A stretch of 64,000 bases of DNA from Geothrix paludis (GTDB lineage Bacteria; Acidobacteriota; Holophagae; Holophagales; Holophagaceae), in assembly GCF_022808815.1 (NCBI RefSeq), contig NZ_JAKZLC010000001.1:1054001-1118000 (forward strand). Direction: 5' to 3'. Positions within the stretch are counted from its first letter, which is position 1; the number at the start of each line of letters is the position of its first letter. Below, one piece after another: positions 63,345-64,000 of the stretch. Position numbers and translations under genes: made by a program. The notes below the pieces were generated by a model. It ran no database searches and was not told the origin of the DNA. It saw nothing but the letters and a program-made list of their open reading frames with translations.

Positions 63345-64000
63345 TCAGGCCCTTACTAAACCCCCAAAGCGGGCCATGATGCGCTTGTCCCCGCCCTGGT
63401 CGAACCTCACGGTGTAGGTGAGTCCTTCGCCGCGGCCAGTGGCCGTCAGCACGGTGCCCTCGCCGAAGCGCGGACTCCTCACCCGGGTGCCCGCCTCGAA
63501 CGCCGTCGGGTCTTTTGCTTCGGCAGGTTCGGGGAAGCTGCCGCCATCCGGCTCCGCTGGCGGAACCTCCTTGACGCGGTCGAAGAAGCTGCGGATGCGT
63601 TGGAGCTCCGTGGCCACGGAGGACCCGCCGGCGCCCCGGGTGAAGGAGCTGCCGGGCCGCACGCCCTCGCCGGACTGGTAGAGCTCGGTCCCCCAGCGGA
63701 TGGGCGCCGCCAGCGTCTCTGCGGGGATCTCGCGCAGGAAGCGGCTGGGCATGGAGAGCATCTCGGTGCCCATGACGCGCCGTCGCCGTGCGGCGCTCAG
63801 CGTCAAGCGCCGCTGGGCTCGGGTGATGGCCACGTAGAAGAGGCGGCGCTCCTCCTCGAGCCCTTCCGGCGTCTCCCGGGCGTTGCGGTTAGGGAAGACG
63901 TCCTCCTCCATGCCGATGACGAAGACATAGGGGAACTCCAGGCCCTTGGCGCAGTGGATGGTCATGAGACTCAGCTGGGCGGATTCCTCCACCTGGTCCG
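63345..64000 (-). CDS. UvrD/Rep/PcrA-type DNA helicase, C-terminal part (5' end beyond window)
   Basis: About 218 residues of the C-terminus, open at base 64000. Late helicase motifs are visible: LMTIHCAKGLEFPYVFVIGM (motif V) and LEEERRLFYVAITRAQRRL (motif VI, with the Arg finger). The remaining about 130 residues (FFDRVKEVPPAEPDGG, and a basic tail ending VRFDQGGDKRIMARFGGLVRA) are the PcrA-like C-terminal extension with a Tudor-like fold (FEAGTRVRSPRFGEGTV), which contacts RNA polymerase in PcrA/UvrD. Superfamily 1A 3'-5' helicase; the ATPase domain lies outside the window. Confidence 0.9.
   Translation of the reverse strand, partial: DQVEESAQLSLMTIHCAKGLEFPYVFVIGMEEDVFPNRNARETPEGLEEERRLFYVAITRAQRRLTLSAARRRRVMGTEMLSMPSRFLREIPAETLAAPIRWGTELYQSGEGVRPGSSFTRGAGGSSVATELQRIRSFFDRVKEVPPAEPDGGSFPEPAEAKDPTAFEAGTRVRSPRFGEGTVLTATGRGEGLTYTVRFDQGGDKRIMARFGGLVRA

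Overview
The window is gene-dense, very GC-rich bacterial chromosome with strongly G/C-ending codons and many ATGA-type overlaps. It encodes a Gram-negative envelope: TonB-dependent receptor, porin, outer-membrane barrel, TonB-type protein and lipoprotein. It also has several c-type cytochromes and large bacterial Ser/Thr kinases. A TonB receptor with an N-terminal carboxypeptidase-regulatory domain, together with this gene mix, suggests an acidobacterium, most likely of the Holophaga/Geothrix group. That placement is inference; no 16S gene is present. There is no CRISPR array, phage or intact insertion sequence.

Layout. 1-3067: a Ser/Thr kinase running off the left edge. 3149-7700: a NitT/TauT-type ABC system (possible leader peptide, double permease, ATPase) plus a porin. 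7702-13103 (minus): a FabD-like acyltransferase, HD-GYP protein, pseudopilin-like protein, PBP4-type DD-peptidase and EamA transporter. 13155-14272: a P-loop protein overlapped by a small ORF, then a triple hairpin. 14269-19079 (minus): a CoA-binding protein and carAB with a terminator-like hairpin in the leader. 19283-19738: tadA. 19735-24425 (minus): a three-gene secreted/outer-membrane cluster of unknown function. 24637-28220: a DUF2891 protein, then a cysteine-rich regulator divergent from a diheme cytochrome and a DoxX protein, with palindromes between them.

28324-37391: tRNA-Ser(CGA), then a seven-gene minus-strand cluster (RDD, RDD, SpoIIM, DUF4129, DUF4350, MoxR, DUF58), most of its genes overlapping by 4 bp, then pepD. 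37468-46973: tRNA-Ser(GGA) with an odd repeat block, mobB, TauE, an orphan LivJ-type binding protein, a YncE propeller, HutD, a methyltransferase-like membrane protein, psd-scpB-zinc ribbon, and a receiver/kinase fusion. 47113-53056: rpsU, mutS2 and a TonB-dependent receptor. 53322-64000: bacteriohemerythrin, tRNA-Leu(CAA) with a second repeat block, nadE, a histidine kinase, a PEP synthase regulator, a polyphosphate:AMP phosphotransferase, a TonB-type protein, an FAD dehydrogenase, a small diheme cytochrome, a TIGR01777 epimerase and a UvrD-type helicase running off the right edge.

The most unusual signal is not a protein. Downstream of all three tRNA genes there are degenerate inverted copies of the tRNA's own 3' end. 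At two loci these come with duplicated terminator hairpins, and at tRNA-Ser(GGA) with a 76-nt nested hairpin. Several other intergenic inverted repeats overlap stop codons of flanking genes.
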